This document shows positions 5,861 to 6,397 of a DNA stretch of 6,397 bases, piece after piece. Source of the DNA: a bacterium (GTDB taxonomy: Bacteria; Cyanobacteriota; Vampirovibrionia; Gastranaerophilales; Gastranaerophilaceae); assembly GCA_017541565.1 (NCBI GenBank), contig JAFXYU010000180.1, positions 1-6,397 of the forward strand. Direction: 5' to 3'. A program made the position numbers and the translations under genes. The notes under the pieces were generated by a model. It was not told where the DNA came from, did no database searches, and worked only from the letters and a program-made list of their open reading frames with translations. How positions within the stretch are numbered: the stretch's first letter is position 1; every line of letters begins with the position of its first letter.

Positions 5861-6397
5861 CTATGTACGCAGTCTTCCTACCGCTACCGCAGTTGTTAAC
5901 ATGTCATTATTGGTGGAAACTATTTTTGCAAGACTCTCGTAGTTTCTTGTCGTGGAAATTGTGTTAATCATTTCTTTGATAACGTTTGTGTTTGAAAGTT
6001 CAAGCATACCTTGTTGTATAACAAATTTTTCCGATCTGAGTTCAGGATTTTCGTCGGGGCTTTTTGGTATAAATCTTGTATCGGAGATTTCAAACAGGTC
6101 ATCTTTATCGGAGAAGTCCCAGATGCCGATTGTCTGCATCGGGATTTTTTGGTTTCCGGTATTCATTTCTATATTTCCGTTTTCACCTATAATGATTTCA
6201 ACCTTATCCCTCATAAGTTCGGGGTCTAAATCTTCCGGAATCATTCTGATGCGGCGGTTTTGAATATCAAGTACATATTCACCCTGTTTTGTTACAAGGT
6301 AGTCATCACTGTTTCGGGTAAAAGAGCCGTTTCTTGTGTAAGAGATTTTACCGTCAGTATTCTGAACTTTGAAAAAACCGTCTCCTTCAATTGCCAA
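5861..6397 (-). CDS. Flagellar rod/hook basal-body protein, FlgF/FlgG family (5' end outside the window)
   Basis: FlgF and FlgG build the proximal and distal rod of the flagellum, which crosses the periplasm and is exported by the flagellar type III system. The visible 178 residues are the C-terminal two thirds or so. The frame runs off the window edge, and its first codon, TTG, is an internal Leu (LAIEGDGFF) and not a start. Family marks are IEGDGFF (3-9), YTRNGSFTRNSDDYLVT (20-36), and the C-terminal D0 helix region QQGMLELSNTNVIKEM (128-143) with RNYESLAKIV (151-160). The missing part would hold the N-terminal helix and the ANNLAN-type motif. FlgF and FlgG cannot be separated safely from this fragment: the central D1 region is short and acidic, and neither diagnostic end is present. 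It ends at TAG (5863-5861), followed by the small membrane protein gene. Confidence 0.9.
   Translation of the reverse strand: MAIEGDGFFKVQNTDGKISYTRNGSFTRNSDDYLVTKQGEYVLDIQNRRIRMIPEDLDPELMRDKVEIIIGENGNIEMNTGNQKIPMQTIGIWDFSDKDDLFEISDTRFIPKSPDENPELRSEKFVIQQGMLELSNTNVIKEMINTISTTRNYESLAKIVSTNNDMLTTAVAVGRLRT

Noticed and set aside
5952..6263. Plus-strand open frame opposite the flagellar gene
   Set aside because: It is antisense to a recognised FlgF/FlgG-family coding region; its Ser/Ile/Phe-rich translation is typical of a shadow.

Overview
This AT-rich bacterial window has seven protein-coding genes, two of them cut by the window edges. No tRNA, rRNA, CRISPR array or insertion sequence was seen. 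A diderm-type flagellated bacterium is possible. The MurG acceptor-side segment (PGLVTR, KYVSLAFEKA) recalls cyanobacterial-lineage MurG, so a gut Vampirovibrionia/Melainabacteria-type genome is my best guess, made from memory of family sequences and not tested.

Layout. Positions 1-999 (+) hold the C-terminal nine tenths of murG (lipid II synthesis). Positions 1066-3657 (+) hold a complete clpB disaggregase. A 17-bp perfect hairpin with A and T tracts at 3670-3706 is a two-way terminator shared with the convergent operon. That operon, on the minus strand at 4830-3715, encodes an ECF-type sigma factor followed by its ZAS-type membrane anti-sigma factor. The two genes lie 9 nt apart, and the anti-sigma Shine-Dalgarno overlaps the sigma stop codon. 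Positions 4831-5212 form a 382-nt divergent intergenic region with several inverted repeats and only weak promoter candidates. Positions 5213-5668 (+) encode an unrecognised, mostly helical 151-residue protein. Convergent with it on the minus strand are the C-terminal part of a flagellar rod/hook protein of the FlgF/FlgG family (5861-6397) and, 16 nt downstream of that, a 55-residue single-pass membrane protein (5677-5844) that is easy to miss because of its size.

Functional picture. The left half is housekeeping: cell-wall precursor synthesis and protein disaggregation. The middle is a stress or envelope signalling pair. The right edge is the end of a flagellar gene cluster with two unassigned small proteins.

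The best candidates for a second look are: the anti-sigma factor, which carries a second copy of its zinc-finger fold with all three aligned ligands lost and has almost nothing beyond its membrane anchor; the small lysine-rich membrane protein; the orphan 151-residue protein; and the structured divergent region. I see no clear evidence of a wholly new multi-gene system.
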